A stretch of DNA of 64,000 nt from Colwellia ponticola (lineage in GTDB: Bacteria; Pseudomonadota; Gammaproteobacteria; Enterobacterales; Alteromonadaceae): contig NZ_SZVP01000001.1 of the NCBI RefSeq assembly GCF_005885605.1, positions 124,001-188,000 on the forward strand, read 5' to 3'. Position 1 is the first letter of the stretch, and each line of letters begins with the position of its first letter. The position numbers and the translations under genes are program-made. Shown piece by piece: positions 54,693 to 64,000 of the stretch. The notes below the pieces were generated by a model. It was not told where the DNA came from, did not search any database, and worked only from the letters and a program-made list of their open reading frames with translations.

Positions 54693-56186
54693 TTAAGTAC
54701 CGCAAAAAGTATGATAACCTTTATCGCCATCAATCGGCGCGTCTTGATACTTTGTTGTGTCATCAAGTAGCGTATAAGGTTGTCGTAATACCGCTAAAAA
54801 CTGATGTAATTCTGTTAAATCATCAGATTCTTGGCAGCGTTCTAATAAAGCTTCAACATGATGGTTTCGTGGAATAACAACTGGATTATTTTTTCTCATC
54901 AGCTGTTGTGCCGCTACTTTAAAATCGTCAATACGAGCGTGCCAACGAGGTAACCATTCATTAAGAGCATCGACTAACGGCGCTTCAATAGCGCTACCGC
55001 TAAGCGAAGCAGTGAGTGCCGTAAAGGTTTTCGTGTAATCTAACCGGTATTTTTTCAGTAGAGCAATGAGCTCATTAAGCATGCTAGCATCCCCCTCTAT
55101 TGGTTCATCAATACCTATTTTTGCGGCCATCATGACTAAATAACCTTGCTCAAAATCTTGATGAAACTGAGTGAGTAGAGGCTGTAATTGAGCTACTCGT
55201 TCATCTTCGTCACCGCTAAGTAACGGCAGTAAGGTTTCAGCTAAGCGCGTCATATTCCACTGCATCATGTTAACTTGTTTACCAAAAGCATAACGACCAT
55301 TACGATCAATTGAGCTAAAAACAGTATCCGCATTATAATCATTCATCATGGCACAAGGACCATAATCGATGGTTTCCCCTGAAATAGTGGTGTTATCTGT
55401 GTTCATCACACCATGAATAAAACCAACCCTAAGCCATGACAGTACTAACGGTATTTGCTTGGCTAACACAGCAGAGAAAAATGCTAATACCTGTTCAGGA
55501 TTAATCGCCTTATCATCACTGGCAGAAATTAATGCTGGAAAGTGACGTTTGATTGAATACAGCGTTAATTTTTTAAGTGATTCAACATCATCACGTGCCG
55601 CAAAGTATTGAAAGGTACCTACTCTAATATGGCTAGTCGCTACCCGTGTAACAATGGCACCTGCGTAAGGTCGCTCGCGATAAACACTCTGTCCAGTCAT
55701 CACTACCGCTAAACATCGTGTAGTTGGTACCCCCAGTGCGAACATAGCTTCACTCATTATATATTCACGCAATGCAGGACCAAGCGCACAGCGACCATCA
55801 CCTTGACGTGAAAAGTGACTAACACCTGAGCCTTTTAACTGTATGTCCCAACGCTGCCCTTGTGCATCAGCAATATCACCTAACAAATGAGCACGACCAT
55901 CGCCAAGCTGTGGATTAAACTGACCAAACTGATGACCTGAATACGCTTGCGCAATAGGCTTGCTGCCTTCAAGTAAACGATTCCCCGAGAAATACTGCGC
56001 TAATAAATCATTCTCCTGTTCTTTATTAGTAGTAGCGTTGAAGGTGTTAGTAAAGCTAATATTTAACGCTTTCGCTAACGACTCATTCCACAATAATAAT
56101 TCAGGTTGTGCCACGGGGTCAGGTAAAATATTTTGTGAAAAGGCTTCGCCAAGATCACGGTAGCTATTAGAAAAGTTTATAGACAT
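54693..56186 (-). CDS. selO: Protein adenylyltransferase SelO (YdiU/UPF0061)
   Basis: Pseudokinase that transfers AMP to protein hydroxyls and is linked to redox stress. I start at ATG 56186, after AAGAGAAA, giving 497 residues ([16 protein letters not shown]). Family blocks are [89 protein letters not shown] and [11 protein letters not shown]. The C-terminus is HTFCGT, with cysteine where some eukaryotic homologues have selenocysteine. It is probably cotranscribed with the RecQ-like gene. Confidence 0.95.
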   Translation of the reverse strand: MSINFSNSYRDLGEAFSQNILPDPVAQPELLLWNESLAKALNISFTNTFNATTNKEQENDLLAQYFSGNRLLEGSKPIAQAYSGHQFGQFNPQLGDGRAHLLGDIADAQGQRWDIQLKGSGVSHFSRQGDGRCALGPALREYIMSEAMFALGVPTTRCLAVVMTGQSVYRERPYAGAIVTRVATSHIRVGTFQYFAARDDVESLKKLTLYSIKRHFPALISASDDKAINPEQVLAFFSAVLAKQIPLVLSWLRVGFIHGVMNTDNTTISGETIDYGPCAMMNDYNADTVFSSIDRNGRYAFGKQVNMMQWNMTRLAETLLPLLSGDEDERVAQLQPLLTQFHQDFEQGYLVMMAAKIGIDEPIEGDASMLNELIALLKKYRLDYTKTFTALTASLSGSAIEAPLVDALNEWLPRWHARIDDFKVAAQQLMRKNNPVVIPRNHHVEALLERCQESDDLTELHQFLAVLRQPYTLLDDTTKYQDAPIDGDKGYHTFCGT

Positions 56187-56301
56187 GATTTTCTCTTGGT
56201 AAGTTGATAATCGACACGTTAACCACAGTGTACTAGGTATTGATAATTCATGACTTGTCATAGGTTGTCATGATTACTAAAAGCTATAGCAAGACGCTAC
56301 G

Positions 56302-56652
56302 TTATATTTCTGCAGCCACTACTGAAATTTCAACAAGCAAAGCTTCTCTGGCCATTTTAGCGGCAACACAAGCACGAGCGGGTGCATGCCCCTCTGGCAA
56401 CCAAGCATCCCAAACAGCATTCATATCAGCAAAGTAGCTCATGTCTTTAACATAAATAGTCGCTGATAAAATATGTTCTCTATTACTACCCGCCTGCGTT
56501 AACAGTGCATCTACTTTATCAAGCATGGTTTGTGTTTGTTCGGTAATACCTTTAGTGGCATCTGCGGCAACTTGGCCACATAAGTAAATAGTGCCGTTGT
56601 GCTTAACAATTCGGCTCATGCGTTGCTTTGTTTCTAATCTTTCAATAGACAT
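56302..56652 (-). CDS. RidA/YjgF/YER057c family protein
   Basis: A 116-residue trimeric-fold enzyme related to RidA, which deaminates reactive enamine/imine intermediates. Visible are [44 protein letters not shown], and the signature [24 protein letters not shown], with the conserved Arg and Glu. It looks nearer the RutC/YoaB-type subgroup than canonical RidA, so no symbol is given. It starts 3 bp after the DUF2959 stop, and its stop is 115 bp before selO. Confidence 0.9.
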   Translation of the reverse strand: MSIERLETKQRMSRIVKHNGTIYLCGQVAADATKGITEQTQTMLDKVDALLTQAGSNREHILSATIYVKDMSYFADMNAVWDAWLPEGHAPARACVAAKMAREALLVEISVVAAEI

Positions 56653-56655
56653 GAC

Positions 56656-57351
56656 TTATTTCTCCAACATATCAATAAATTTTTGTGATTGTTCAATGGC
56701 AGCACTCATCTCTTTAAGTAAAATACTGACATCTTTTTTAATTGACAGCATCTCACCTTGTAGCGCGCCAACAGCTTGTGCATTAAGGTTGTGCTTTAAA
56801 AATAGCGTGTTATCTTTTAACGCCGTTAACACTGGCGCCATTTTACTTTCCGCTTTATACATAGAGTCAATCAAGGTTTTATAACGACGCTGTGTTGCTT
56901 TAAATTTAGTTAAGCTTTGACGTTTGAGGTTAGCGTTAGAAATCTGCCCTATCTCCTCTTGCCATTCAGTAAATAGCGCATCAGAAACATCCTCAATTTT
57001 TTCAATACGCAAAGTAACTAAGTCTGCCGCTTCTTGTGATTGTTCATATTGTGCTTTAATCACTTGATATTGTGCTTTAAGCTCACCACCGTCAAAACGT
57101 ATTAACGCTGTCATTTCTGCAAGTGCTGAAGCAAATTTTTCCTGTGCTTCTTGTTGTGACTCTTTAGCTTCCTCAACACGGTCAACCATAATATCACGTT
57201 TGTGAATACCGACTTGCTCCATCGCCGAATAATAAGCACTTGAGCACGACGTTAACACGAGCAAACTCATCATAACGGCGAATTTAGCCCATAACTTTGG
57301 GTTAAAGTGGCTGTAAGTACTGAGTTGATTGGGTAACTTAAAGATAAACAT
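56656..57351 (-). CDS. DUF2959 family lipoprotein
   Basis: Exported lipoprotein of about 231 residues, function unknown. I start at ATG 57351, directly after GAAGGAATC. The hydrophobic segment FAVMMSLLVLTSC ends in a lipobox cysteine. The mature part is alpha-helical and probably coiled coil: AYYSAMEQVGIHKRDIMVDRVEEAKESQQEAQEKF is the DUF2959 N-terminal pattern, and the end is MSAAIEQSQKFIDMLEK. It forms a tight pair with the RidA-family gene (3 bp gap). Confidence 0.8.
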   Translation of the reverse strand: MFIFKLPNQLSTYSHFNPKLWAKFAVMMSLLVLTSCSSAYYSAMEQVGIHKRDIMVDRVEEAKESQQEAQEKFASALAEMTALIRFDGGELKAQYQVIKAQYEQSQEAADLVTLRIEKIEDVSDALFTEWQEEIGQISNANLKRQSLTKFKATQRRYKTLIDSMYKAESKMAPVLTALKDNTLFLKHNLNAQAVGALQGEMLSIKKDVSILLKEMSAAIEQSQKFIDMLEK

Positions 57352-57498
57352 AAAGATTCCTTCTATTATTTTCAATCGGTTATAAACGCAATATACTTTA
57401 GTGTCTAATACTACCCCTTTTGTTTATGGTATATGGATTAAACCCGTGGAGCAAAATTATTCTGTATTTTGTATCCTGTCATGAATAGCTAATAGCAA

Positions 57499-57530
57499 AA
57501 AACCCCAGTGTTTTTCAACAATGGGGTTTT
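57499..57530 (-). terminator. guaA terminator
   Basis: Arms AAAACCCCA (57499-57507) and TGGGGTTTT (57522-57530) around a 14-nt loop. Read on the minus strand the stem is followed by a T-run, as expected for guaA transcripts. Confidence 0.8.
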
Positions 57531-57617
57531 CGTATTTTTGGACGTAAAATCAACTTATAGCAATGCTATTAACTTTAAATGAAAGCGAAGGTAGAACATT
57601 CAAATTCAAGGCGGAAA

Positions 57618-57644
57618 CACGGAGCCTATGACTATAGGTGAGTA
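57618..57644. repeat. Covarying hairpin repeat, copy behind guaA
   Basis: CACGGAG, then a 5-bp stem CCTAT/ATAGG with loop GACT, then TGAGTA. The same 27-bp frame recurs at 59458-59484 with a different but still paired stem. Outer GGAAA (57613-57617)/TTTCC can extend the hairpin. It begins 44 nt past the guaA stop. Confidence 0.6.
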
Positions 57645-57688
57645 TTTCCAACGCAGAATTTAGAGGTTATAACACGTTTACAATAAAG

Positions 57689-59266
57689 TTATTCCCATTC
57701 GATAGTCGCTGGTGGCTTACCTGAAATATCGTAAACAACGCGAGAAATACCATCAATTTCGTTAATGATTCGGTTAGACACTAAACCTAAGAAATCATAC
57801 GGTAAGTGCGACCAACGGGCGGTCATAAAGTCAATAGTTTCAACACAACGTAAGCTTACCACCCAATCATATTTACGGGCATCGCCCATAACACCTACCG
57901 ATTTAACCGGTAAGAACACGGTAAACGCTTGGCTTACTTTGGTGTATAAGTCATGCTTGTGTAATTCTTCAATGAAAATAGCATCGGCGCGACGTAATAA
58001 GTCAGCATATTCCTTTTTCACTTCCCCTAAAATACGTACACCTAACCCTGGACCAGGGAATGGGTGACGATAAAGCATATCGTACGGTAGCCCAAGCTCT
58101 AAGCCAATTTTACGTACTTCATCTTTAAACAATTCACGTAATGGCTCAACTAAACCAAGCTTCATGTAGTCTGGTAAGCCGCCAACGTTGTGATGCGATT
58201 TAATAACGTGCGCTTTACCGGTAGCAGACGCTGCCGACTCAATAACGTCAGGGTAAATAGTGCCTTGGGCTAACCATTTTGCATTTTCAAGCTTATTTGA
58301 CTCTTCTTCGAATACGTCAATAAAGACATTACCAATAATTTTACGTTTTGCTTCTGGTTCATTTTCACCGGCTAAACGATTTAAAAATCGTTCTTCCGCG
58401 TCAATTTTAATAATGTTTAAACCAAAGTGATCACCAAACATATCCATCACTTGTTGGCCTTCGTTCAAACGCAATAAGCCGTTATCAACAAAAACACACG
58501 TTAATTTATCACCAATGGCGCGGTGTAATAACATAGCAACAACCGATGAATCGACACCGCCTGACAAACCTAAAATAACTTCGTCGTCACCGATTTGTGC
58601 TTTCATCTTTTCGATAGCATCATCAATAATTGACGAAGCCGTCCATAATTTTTCACATTGACAAATTTCAACAACAAAGTTTTCTAAAATACGTAAACCT
58701 TGTTTAGTATGCGTCACTTCTGGGTGAAATTGTACGCCGTAGAATTTCTTCTCTTCGTTAGCCATGGCGGCAAAAGCACAGCTAGGTGTTTGCGCAACCG
58801 CAAAAAAATCGTCTGGAATAGCCGATACTTTATCGCCGTGACTCATCCAAACGTCAAGTAAGCCATTGCCATTATCAGCAATGCTATCTTCAACATTATT
58901 AAATAACGCTGATTTAGCAATTAACTCAACCGATGCATAGCCAAACTCTTTATGTTCTGAACTTTGCACGCCACCGCCAAGTTGCTCAGCCATGGTTTGC
59001 ATGCCGTAACAAATACCTAATACTGGTACGCCAGCGTTATAGACATATTCAGGTGCGCGTGGTGAATTAGCTTCAGTCACTGACTCTGGGCCGCCAGCAA
59101 GAATAATACCTGTTGGGTTAAAGTCTTTAATTTGTTCCTCGGTTACATCCCAAGACCAAAGCTCACAGTAAACACCTATTTCACGAACACGTCGTGCGAT
59201 AAGTTGCGTATATTGAGAACCGAAATCTAAAATCAGTATGCGGTGATCATGAATGTCTTTACTCAT
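57689..59266 (-). CDS. guaA: GMP synthase (glutamine-hydrolysing)
   Basis: Converts XMP to GMP, using glutamine amide nitrogen. The 525 residues match E. coli GuaA. The class I glutaminase half has [18 protein letters not shown], the nucleophile motif VLGICYGMQ, and QFHPEVTHT. The ATP pyrophosphatase half has the P-loop [11 protein letters not shown], then [11 protein letters not shown] and [16 protein letters not shown]; it ends with the dimer domain and KPPATIEWE. guaB lies 266 bp upstream on the same strand with a hairpin between them. Confidence 0.98.
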   Translation of the reverse strand: MSKDIHDHRILILDFGSQYTQLIARRVREIGVYCELWSWDVTEEQIKDFNPTGIILAGGPESVTEANSPRAPEYVYNAGVPVLGICYGMQTMAEQLGGGVQSSEHKEFGYASVELIAKSALFNNVEDSIADNGNGLLDVWMSHGDKVSAIPDDFFAVAQTPSCAFAAMANEEKKFYGVQFHPEVTHTKQGLRILENFVVEICQCEKLWTASSIIDDAIEKMKAQIGDDEVILGLSGGVDSSVVAMLLHRAIGDKLTCVFVDNGLLRLNEGQQVMDMFGDHFGLNIIKIDAEERFLNRLAGENEPEAKRKIIGNVFIDVFEEESNKLENAKWLAQGTIYPDVIESAASATGKAHVIKSHHNVGGLPDYMKLGLVEPLRELFKDEVRKIGLELGLPYDMLYRHPFPGPGLGVRILGEVKKEYADLLRRADAIFIEELHKHDLYTKVSQAFTVFLPVKSVGVMGDARKYDWVVSLRCVETIDFMTARWSHLPYDFLGLVSNRIINEIDGISRVVYDISGKPPATIEWE

Positions 59267-59325
59267 GCTTATTGTTCCTACTTTAGCGTGCTAAAAATGC
59301 TGTTTAGCACCATTAATAAATGAAT

Positions 59326-59360
59326 TAGGCTGAGTAATACTAGAGGTATTACTCAGCCTA
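59326..59360 (-). promoter_or_regulatory. Perfect 15-bp hairpin between guaB and guaA
   Basis: TAGGCTGAGTAATAC (59326-59340) / GTATTACTCAGCCTA (59346-59360), loop TAGAG. On the coding (minus) strand the sequence after it is AT-rich but has no strong T-run. It could be a leaky terminator or a processing site. Confidence 0.5.
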
Positions 59361-59457
59361 TTTGAATTTTTTTGTTGTTTTTTACAACAATTTTATAACA
59401 AACAACAATTAAGAATAGTTGAGTTTGAAGCTAGTTAACATTTTAACAAAGAAGAAG

Positions 59458-59484
59458 CACGGAGTTGACGTTAGTCAATGAGTA
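59458..59484. repeat. Covarying hairpin repeat, copy behind guaB
   Basis: CACGGAG, stem TTGAC/GTCAA with loop GTTA, then TGAGTA. It has identical spacing and flanks to 57618-57644 but a different stem sequence. It begins 48 nt past the guaB stop. Confidence 0.6.
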
Positions 59485-59532
59485 CTACTGATGCCGAAAA
59501 AATAGTAACTAGCAAAAAAATCAGCTGTTCGT

Positions 59533-61005
59533 CTAACCCATTCTATAATTTGGGGCTTCTTTGGTGATGGTGACGTCGTGTACATGCGACTCACCCATAC
59601 CTGCCGAGGTAATAGTCATAAACTCAGGCTTGGTACGCATTTCTTCAATCGTTGCACAACCTGTTAGGCCCATTGATGAACGTATGCCACCCATTTGTTG
59701 ATGAATAATTGCAGCAACAGGGCCTTTATAAGCAACACGACCTTCAATGCCTTCTGGTACTAGCTTGTCTGCTTCTCCATCAGTTTTTTGGAAGTAACGA
59801 TCACTTGAACCATCTTTTTGCGCCATAGCACCTAACGATCCCATGCCACGGTAAGATTTATAATAACGACCTTGATAAAGCTCAACTTCACCTGGTGACT
59901 CTTCTGTACCGGCAAGCATACTGCCGACCATGACACAGTGTGCGCCAGCAACCAGTGCTTTTGCTATGTCGCCTGAAAAGCGAATACCGCCATCAGCGAT
60001 AACTGGAATACCAGTACCTTTTAAGCCTTCAACAGCATTTGAAATGGCAGTTAACTGCGGTACACCAACACCGGTTACAATACGGGTAGTACAAATTGAA
60101 CCTGGGCCAATACCCACTTTAACGGCGTCAACGCCAGCATCAGCCATTGCTCTAGCACCGCTTGCAGTGGCTACGTTACCAGCAATTATTTGTAACTCTG
60201 GGTATTTGTCACGTGTTTCTTTAACACGATTTAATACGCCTTGAGAGTGACCGTGTGAGGTATCAATTAGTAATACATCAACACCAGCAGCCACTAACGC
60301 ATCGATGCGTTCATCAGTTCCTGCACCAACACCAACAGCAGCGCCAACACGTAAACGACCTAGTTCATCTTTACAAGCGTTAGGTTTGTCTTCTGCTTTT
60401 TGATAATCTTTAGCGGTAATAAGGCCGACTAATTTGAAAGCATCGTCAACCACTAAGATTTTTTCAATACGGTTAACATGCATCAACCCTAAAATCTCTT
60501 CGCGATCAGCACCTTCTTTAACGGTAATTAATTCTTCTTTAACGGTCATTAATGAAGAGACTAACTTAGTTAAATCCGTTTCAAAACGTAAATCACGGCT
60601 GGTAATAATACCCACTAAATTATTTTTATCATCAACAACAGGGAAGCCTGAAAATCCTAGATCATCGGCTTTTTGCATAACCTCTTCAATAGTAAAACCG
60701 GCATTGACAGTTACTGGGTCTGAAACAATACCGCTTTCATATTTCTTTACTTTAGAAACATGTTTCGCTTGTTCAGCAATCGTCATATTTTTATGAATAA
60801 AGCCTAAACCGCCTTCTTGCGCTAACGTAATCGCTAGGCGTGATTCAGTGACTGTGTCCATAGACGCAGAAACCATAGGTACGTTTAAATTAATTTTACG
60901 GGTTAATTTAGTTTTTAAATCAGCCGTATGTGGAAGTACTGTAGAATGTGCAGGTACAAGTAACACATCGTCAAAAGTTAAAGCTTCTTGGGCAATTCTG
61001 AGCAT
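59533..61005 (-). CDS. guaB: Inosine-5'-monophosphate dehydrogenase
   Basis: NAD-dependent oxidation of IMP to XMP, the step before GuaA. The 490 residues include [15 protein letters not shown], a tandem CBS (Bateman) insert at about 95-200 with two [23 protein letters not shown] repeats, and the catalytic loop [19 protein letters not shown], with Cys. The later motifs [16 protein letters not shown] and the flap region [10 protein letters not shown] follow. SD AGAGAG is clear. Divergence from xseA is the standard gammaproteobacterial arrangement. Confidence 0.98.
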   Translation of the reverse strand: MLRIAQEALTFDDVLLVPAHSTVLPHTADLKTKLTRKINLNVPMVSASMDTVTESRLAITLAQEGGLGFIHKNMTIAEQAKHVSKVKKYESGIVSDPVTVNAGFTIEEVMQKADDLGFSGFPVVDDKNNLVGIITSRDLRFETDLTKLVSSLMTVKEELITVKEGADREEILGLMHVNRIEKILVVDDAFKLVGLITAKDYQKAEDKPNACKDELGRLRVGAAVGVGAGTDERIDALVAAGVDVLLIDTSHGHSQGVLNRVKETRDKYPELQIIAGNVATASGARAMADAGVDAVKVGIGPGSICTTRIVTGVGVPQLTAISNAVEGLKGTGIPVIADGGIRFSGDIAKALVAGAHCVMVGSMLAGTEESPGEVELYQGRYYKSYRGMGSLGAMAQKDGSSDRYFQKTDGEADKLVPEGIEGRVAYKGPVAAIIHQQMGGIRSSMGLTGCATIEEMRTKPEFMTITSAGMGESHVHDVTITKEAPNYRMG

Positions 61006-61252
61006 CGCAACATCTCTCTAAAAAGGTTGGTTAGGGAGTGAATATTGCGGCAGAATTTTAACCCCTTTATTGTTTTAGGTAAACCTATTTTTATGAAGTT
61101 TTTGTTAAAGTGACCAAAATAGCAAAGAAATAAATTTTACTGGGAAAATAAATTGAAAGATAAGCTTATTCATTAAATAATGGTCTGTTATGGTTATCCG
61201 TCAGCTACCTTATGTATCTTAACATCAATCAAACTGCTATGAACCAACCTTT

Positions 61253-62593
61253 ATGAGCCAACAGCCTATTTTACAAATCAGCGAATTAACTAAAAAAGTA
61301 CGCTTTATTTTAGAAAGTGAACTTAATACGGTGTGGTTAACCGGCGAAATATCTAATTTTATTGCCGCGAGCTCTGGTCACTGGTATTTATCATTAAAAG
61401 ATGCCAAGTCACAAGTCAAATGCGCCATGTTTAAAGGCAGTAATAGGCGGGTGCGTTTAAGTAACGGCGCTACGCCAAGTAATGGTCAACAAGTATTAGT
61501 GCGGGCAAAGGTCTCTTTATATGAACCCCGCGGCGATTTTCAATTAATTATTGAGCATATGGAAGATGCAGGCACGGGACTATTACGACAACAATATGAA
61601 CAATTAAAAAATAAACTTAACGGCCAAGGCTTTTTTGATTTAGCCCATAAAAAAACATTACCCAAACATATTAACTGTGTCGGTATTGTTACCTCACCTA
61701 CCGGCGCTGCCGTTAAAGATATTTTAACGGTACTTAAACGACGTAATCCACATATAAAAGCAATAGTTTATCCCGCGCTAGTTCAGGGTGAATATGCCCA
61801 AGGCGATATTTGTCATGCCATTGCAACCGCTAACCGTCGTAACGAATGCGATGTGCTTATTGTTGGCCGAGGCGGTGGTTCGTTAGAAGATTTATGGCCT
61901 TTTAATGAAGAAAGCGTCGTCAACGCTATTTATCACAGTGTTTTACCAATCATTAGTGCTGTCGGTCATGAGATTGATACCACGCTTAGTGATTATGTTG
62001 CCGATTTACGCGCGCCAACGCCTTCAGCTGCTGCCGAGTTAGTATCAAGTGACCGCAGTGAATTACTGCACCACGTAACCATGCTTAAACAACGTTTAAT
62101 TAAAGCGCAACAAGCGAAGTTAACGCTTTTAACCAACGAAAGTAAGTATTTTCAACACCGTTTATTACAAGTTCACCCACAGCAGCAATTACAGCTACAA
62201 CAACAAAGAGCTGATGAATTACATTTACGTTTGAAACAAGCGATGAAGCGTAATATAGTACAAATTCAAAGCAAACCAGCGCAACTTAAACAACGACTTT
62301 TACAGCAATCCCCTGAAAAAAACATTCTATTACAGCAAGCACAGCTTAAGCAAAACACAGCGAGAATAACGCAAGCTATGCAAAGTACGTTGCAGCATAA
62401 AAGTGAGAGGTTTGTTAATTTACTTGAACAGTTACAACTTGTTAGCCCGCTTGCCACGATAGCAAGAGGTTATAGTGTTACGCGAAATAACAACAATAAC
62501 GTGATCACTAAAGTCGGGCAAGTAGCGAATGACGAGCAAATCAGCGTACAGTTAACTGATGGGCGCATTACTGCTAGGGTAATAAAAGAATAA
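61253..62593 (+). CDS. xseA: Exodeoxyribonuclease VII large subunit
   Basis: Large subunit of the single-strand-specific exonuclease VII. The 446 residues show the N-terminal OB fold (VWLTGEISNFIAASSGHWYLSLKDAKSQVKCAMF). The catalytic-domain signature is VGIVTSPTGAAVKDIL…IVGRGGGSLEDLWPFNEE…PIISAVGHEIDTTLSDYVADLRAPTPSAAAEL. A long Gln-rich coiled coil (about 275-400) follows, then RGYSVTRNNNN. The xseB subunit is not in the window. It is divergent from guaB. Confidence 0.97.
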   Translation: MSQQPILQISELTKKVRFILESELNTVWLTGEISNFIAASSGHWYLSLKDAKSQVKCAMFKGSNRRVRLSNGATPSNGQQVLVRAKVSLYEPRGDFQLIIEHMEDAGTGLLRQQYEQLKNKLNGQGFFDLAHKKTLPKHINCVGIVTSPTGAAVKDILTVLKRRNPHIKAIVYPALVQGEYAQGDICHAIATANRRNECDVLIVGRGGGSLEDLWPFNEESVVNAIYHSVLPIISAVGHEIDTTLSDYVADLRAPTPSAAAELVSSDRSELLHHVTMLKQRLIKAQQAKLTLLTNESKYFQHRLLQVHPQQQLQLQQQRADELHLRLKQAMKRNIVQIQSKPAQLKQRLLQQSPEKNILLQQAQLKQNTARITQAMQSTLQHKSERFVNLLEQLQLVSPLATIARGYSVTRNNNNNVITKVGQVANDEQISVQLTDGRITARVIKE

Positions 62594-62624
62594 CAACAAT
62601 AATAACGACAGGAATGCACTTTTC

Positions 62625-64000
62625 ATGCGCTTTAATTACCGAATAGTTTTCATTATTACTACCTTAGTTTTTATCTTGTCTACCACGCTAACACTCATTA
62701 ACTACTTAACCTCGATGGAGGCTACACGCGAGCAACTAAAAAATAGTGCCCTACCGCTCACCATAGATAATATATATACCGAAATTCAAAAAAATATTAT
62801 TGAACCTAATCTAATTGCTTCCATGATGGCGCACGATACTTTTTTAATTGATTGGTTTTCACATGAAGAGGCTGAAGTAGACAAAGTTATTCGCTACTTA
62901 GAAACGATTCAAAATAAATACCAAATGTTCACCGCATTTTTAGTGTCAGACAAAAGCAAAAACTATTACTCTGCCGCCGGTATTTTAAATAAAGTCGAGC
63001 TCAAAAAACCTAACAGCCTATGGTATTTTGAATTTCAACAACGTGCTGAGGTGAGTGAAATCAATATAGATAATAACAGCCATATGGGTAATGAACTGAT
63101 CATGTTTATTAACCATAAAATACTCGATAGTGATTACCACATGATTGGGGCTACAGGTATTGGATTAAAAACTTCCTATATCAATGACATGCTTAAAGCA
63201 TTTAGACAACGCTATCAGTTTTCAGTGTTCTTTGTCGATGATACCGGCAAAGTGGTTATTGCTGAAGAAAATGTAAAAGTATTACAACATCTCAGTGATG
63301 TCCCTGAGTTAGCGATTCAATTACCCGATATTATTGGTAAAGGCAGTCAAGTATTTTCTTACCAACAAGCTGGTGAAGCGTATTTGCTCAATAGAAAGTA
63401 TATAGATGAGTTAGACCTATACCTTATTGTAGAAGCTAAGGTGAATAATTTTACCAAAAAAGCGAAAGAAACACTTTATTTCAATATTGCGGTATCCGCT
63501 GCTGCTACAGTACTTATTAGCCTGGTCATTGTATTATACGTGAGAAAAATTCATCTAAAACTCAATAAATTAGCGAGTAATGATGTACTTACTGGCTTAC
63601 CTAACCGACGTAGTTTTCATGAACACCTAGCGCAATTGCTACTACTTAAAGAGCGTAATAACTCGAATTTGTCAGTTTTATTTATTGATATTGATAACTT
63701 TAAACACGTTAACGACACCAAAGGTCATGATGTCGGTGATAAAGTGCTAAAAGCCTTGGCAAAGGTATTAAATAGTCATGTCAGAAAAAGTGATTTTGTT
63801 GCGCGCTGGGGCGGAGAAGAGTTTGTGATTGTGCTTATCGACTCGGACATTAATCAAGCGCAAGTGATTGCTGAGCAACTACGTTCAAGCGTTGCCAATA
63901 ATAGCCATTTAGCGCAAATTAGCCAACAGCACATTACCATTAGTTTAGGGCTAACATCGGTCGCTCATGACGATACTATTGATAGTATTTTAAAGCGTGC
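62625..64000 (+). CDS. Diguanylate cyclase with periplasmic sensor domain (3' end outside window)
   Basis: The frame opens at ATG 62625 (AGGA 12 bases upstream) and runs off the window. Two membrane segments (about 7-27 and 285-305) bracket a roughly 250-residue periplasmic domain that resembles a Cache-type ligand sensor. The GGDEF domain starts NDVLTGLPNRRSF and has LFIDIDNFKHVNDTKGHDVGD with the metal-binding Asp. The intact active site is ARWGGEEF, and the inhibitory I-site RKSD lies five residues before it. It should therefore make c-di-GMP and be feedback-inhibited, in contrast to the degenerate GGDEF protein at the other end of the window. Confidence 0.9.
   Translation, partial: MRFNYRIVFIITTLVFILSTTLTLINYLTSMEATREQLKNSALPLTIDNIYTEIQKNIIEPNLIASMMAHDTFLIDWFSHEEAEVDKVIRYLETIQNKYQMFTAFLVSDKSKNYYSAAGILNKVELKKPNSLWYFEFQQRAEVSEINIDNNSHMGNELIMFINHKILDSDYHMIGATGIGLKTSYINDMLKAFRQRYQFSVFFVDDTGKVVIAEENVKVLQHLSDVPELAIQLPDIIGKGSQVFSYQQAGEAYLLNRKYIDELDLYLIVEAKVNNFTKKAKETLYFNIAVSAAATVLISLVIVLYVRKIHLKLNKLASNDVLTGLPNRRSFHEHLAQLLLLKERNNSNLSVLFIDIDNFKHVNDTKGHDVGDKVLKALAKVLNSHVRKSDFVARWGGEEFVIVLIDSDINQAQVIAEQLRSSVANNSHLAQISQQHITISLGLTSVAHDDTIDSILKR

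Noticed and set aside
54693-54720. Selenocysteine near the SelO C-terminus
   Set aside because: The codon is an ordinary cysteine codon (HTFCGT), and I found no in-frame TGA or need for recoding.

Overview
The window reads as chromosomal DNA of a marine gammaproteobacterium of the order Alteromonadales, most like a Colwellia relative. The evidence is AT-rich coding sequence (estimated by eye at 38-40% GC), Gram-negative envelope genes (tolC, a lipid A acyltransferase, lpp, a Wzi-like capsule protein), a PEP-CTERM protein, and gene order shared with enterobacteria. The genus is inferred; no search was run. I see no tRNA, rRNA, CRISPR array or intact prophage.

Layout. (1) 1-8.1 kb: a truncated TPR-GGDEF sensor gene, then parE-yqiA-cpdA-yqiB-nudF on the minus strand and divergent tolC, the order known from E. 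coli. (2) 8.2-14.1 kb: an LPS-core-type glycosyltransferase, a lipid A acyltransferase, a TcpQ-like membrane protein and glnE. (3) 14.3-20.7 kb: a membrane-stress/polyamine locus related to E. coli yjfIJKLMC. It has a lipoprotein, a tandem DUF350 membrane protein, a membrane-fused spermidine synthase-like protein, DUF2170, PspA, DUF2491 and a small protein that looks like two ribbon-helix-helix units. Both halves are preceded by the same 13-bp palindrome. (4) 20.8-24.7 kb: Braun lipoprotein facing an L,D-transpeptidase, then ygiF and ygiM. (5) 24.7-37.3 kb: a surface-polysaccharide region. It covers GDP-L-fucose synthesis with an alpha-1,2-fucosyltransferase, an SGNH/MBOAT acyl-transfer pair, a GT4 enzyme, UDP-glucuronate/galacturonate synthesis, Wzi, and a TagD/TagB-like glycerol-phosphate pair. 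(6) 37.4-42.6 kb: leuABCD with a readable leader peptide and attenuator. (7) 42.6-51.6 kb: a REP-like repeat, a GspA-GspB fusion, cca, alkB, a VF530 protein, a divergent EEP-fold protein, a UbiA prenyltransferase, an EamA transporter and a PEP-CTERM protein with a sigma-54-type promoter. (8) 51.7-52.4 kb: a 722-bp gene-less transposable element with Tn5/IS50-type ends and a perfect 9-bp target duplication. (9) 52.6-64 kb: a RecQ-like helicase, selO, a RidA-family gene, a DUF2959 lipoprotein, guaA and guaB (each followed by a copy of a covarying hairpin repeat), divergent xseA, and a GGDEF gene cut by the window edge.

How the genes work together. The backbone genes (parE...tolC, glnE, ygiF, ygiM, cca) match one conserved E. 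coli neighbourhood. Two blocks interrupt it: the psp/yjf locus between glnE and ygiF, and the polysaccharide plus leu region between ygiM and cca. gmd, fcl and the fucosyltransferase form a complete make-and-use route for GDP-L-fucose. ugd and the epimerase supply uronic acids. lpp and the L,D-transpeptidase plausibly tether outer membrane to peptidoglycan. The strongest candidates for under-described biology are the palindrome-controlled PspA/DUF350/spermidine-synthase locus with its possible own regulator, the IS50-like non-autonomous element, and the covarying hairpins behind guaA and guaB.
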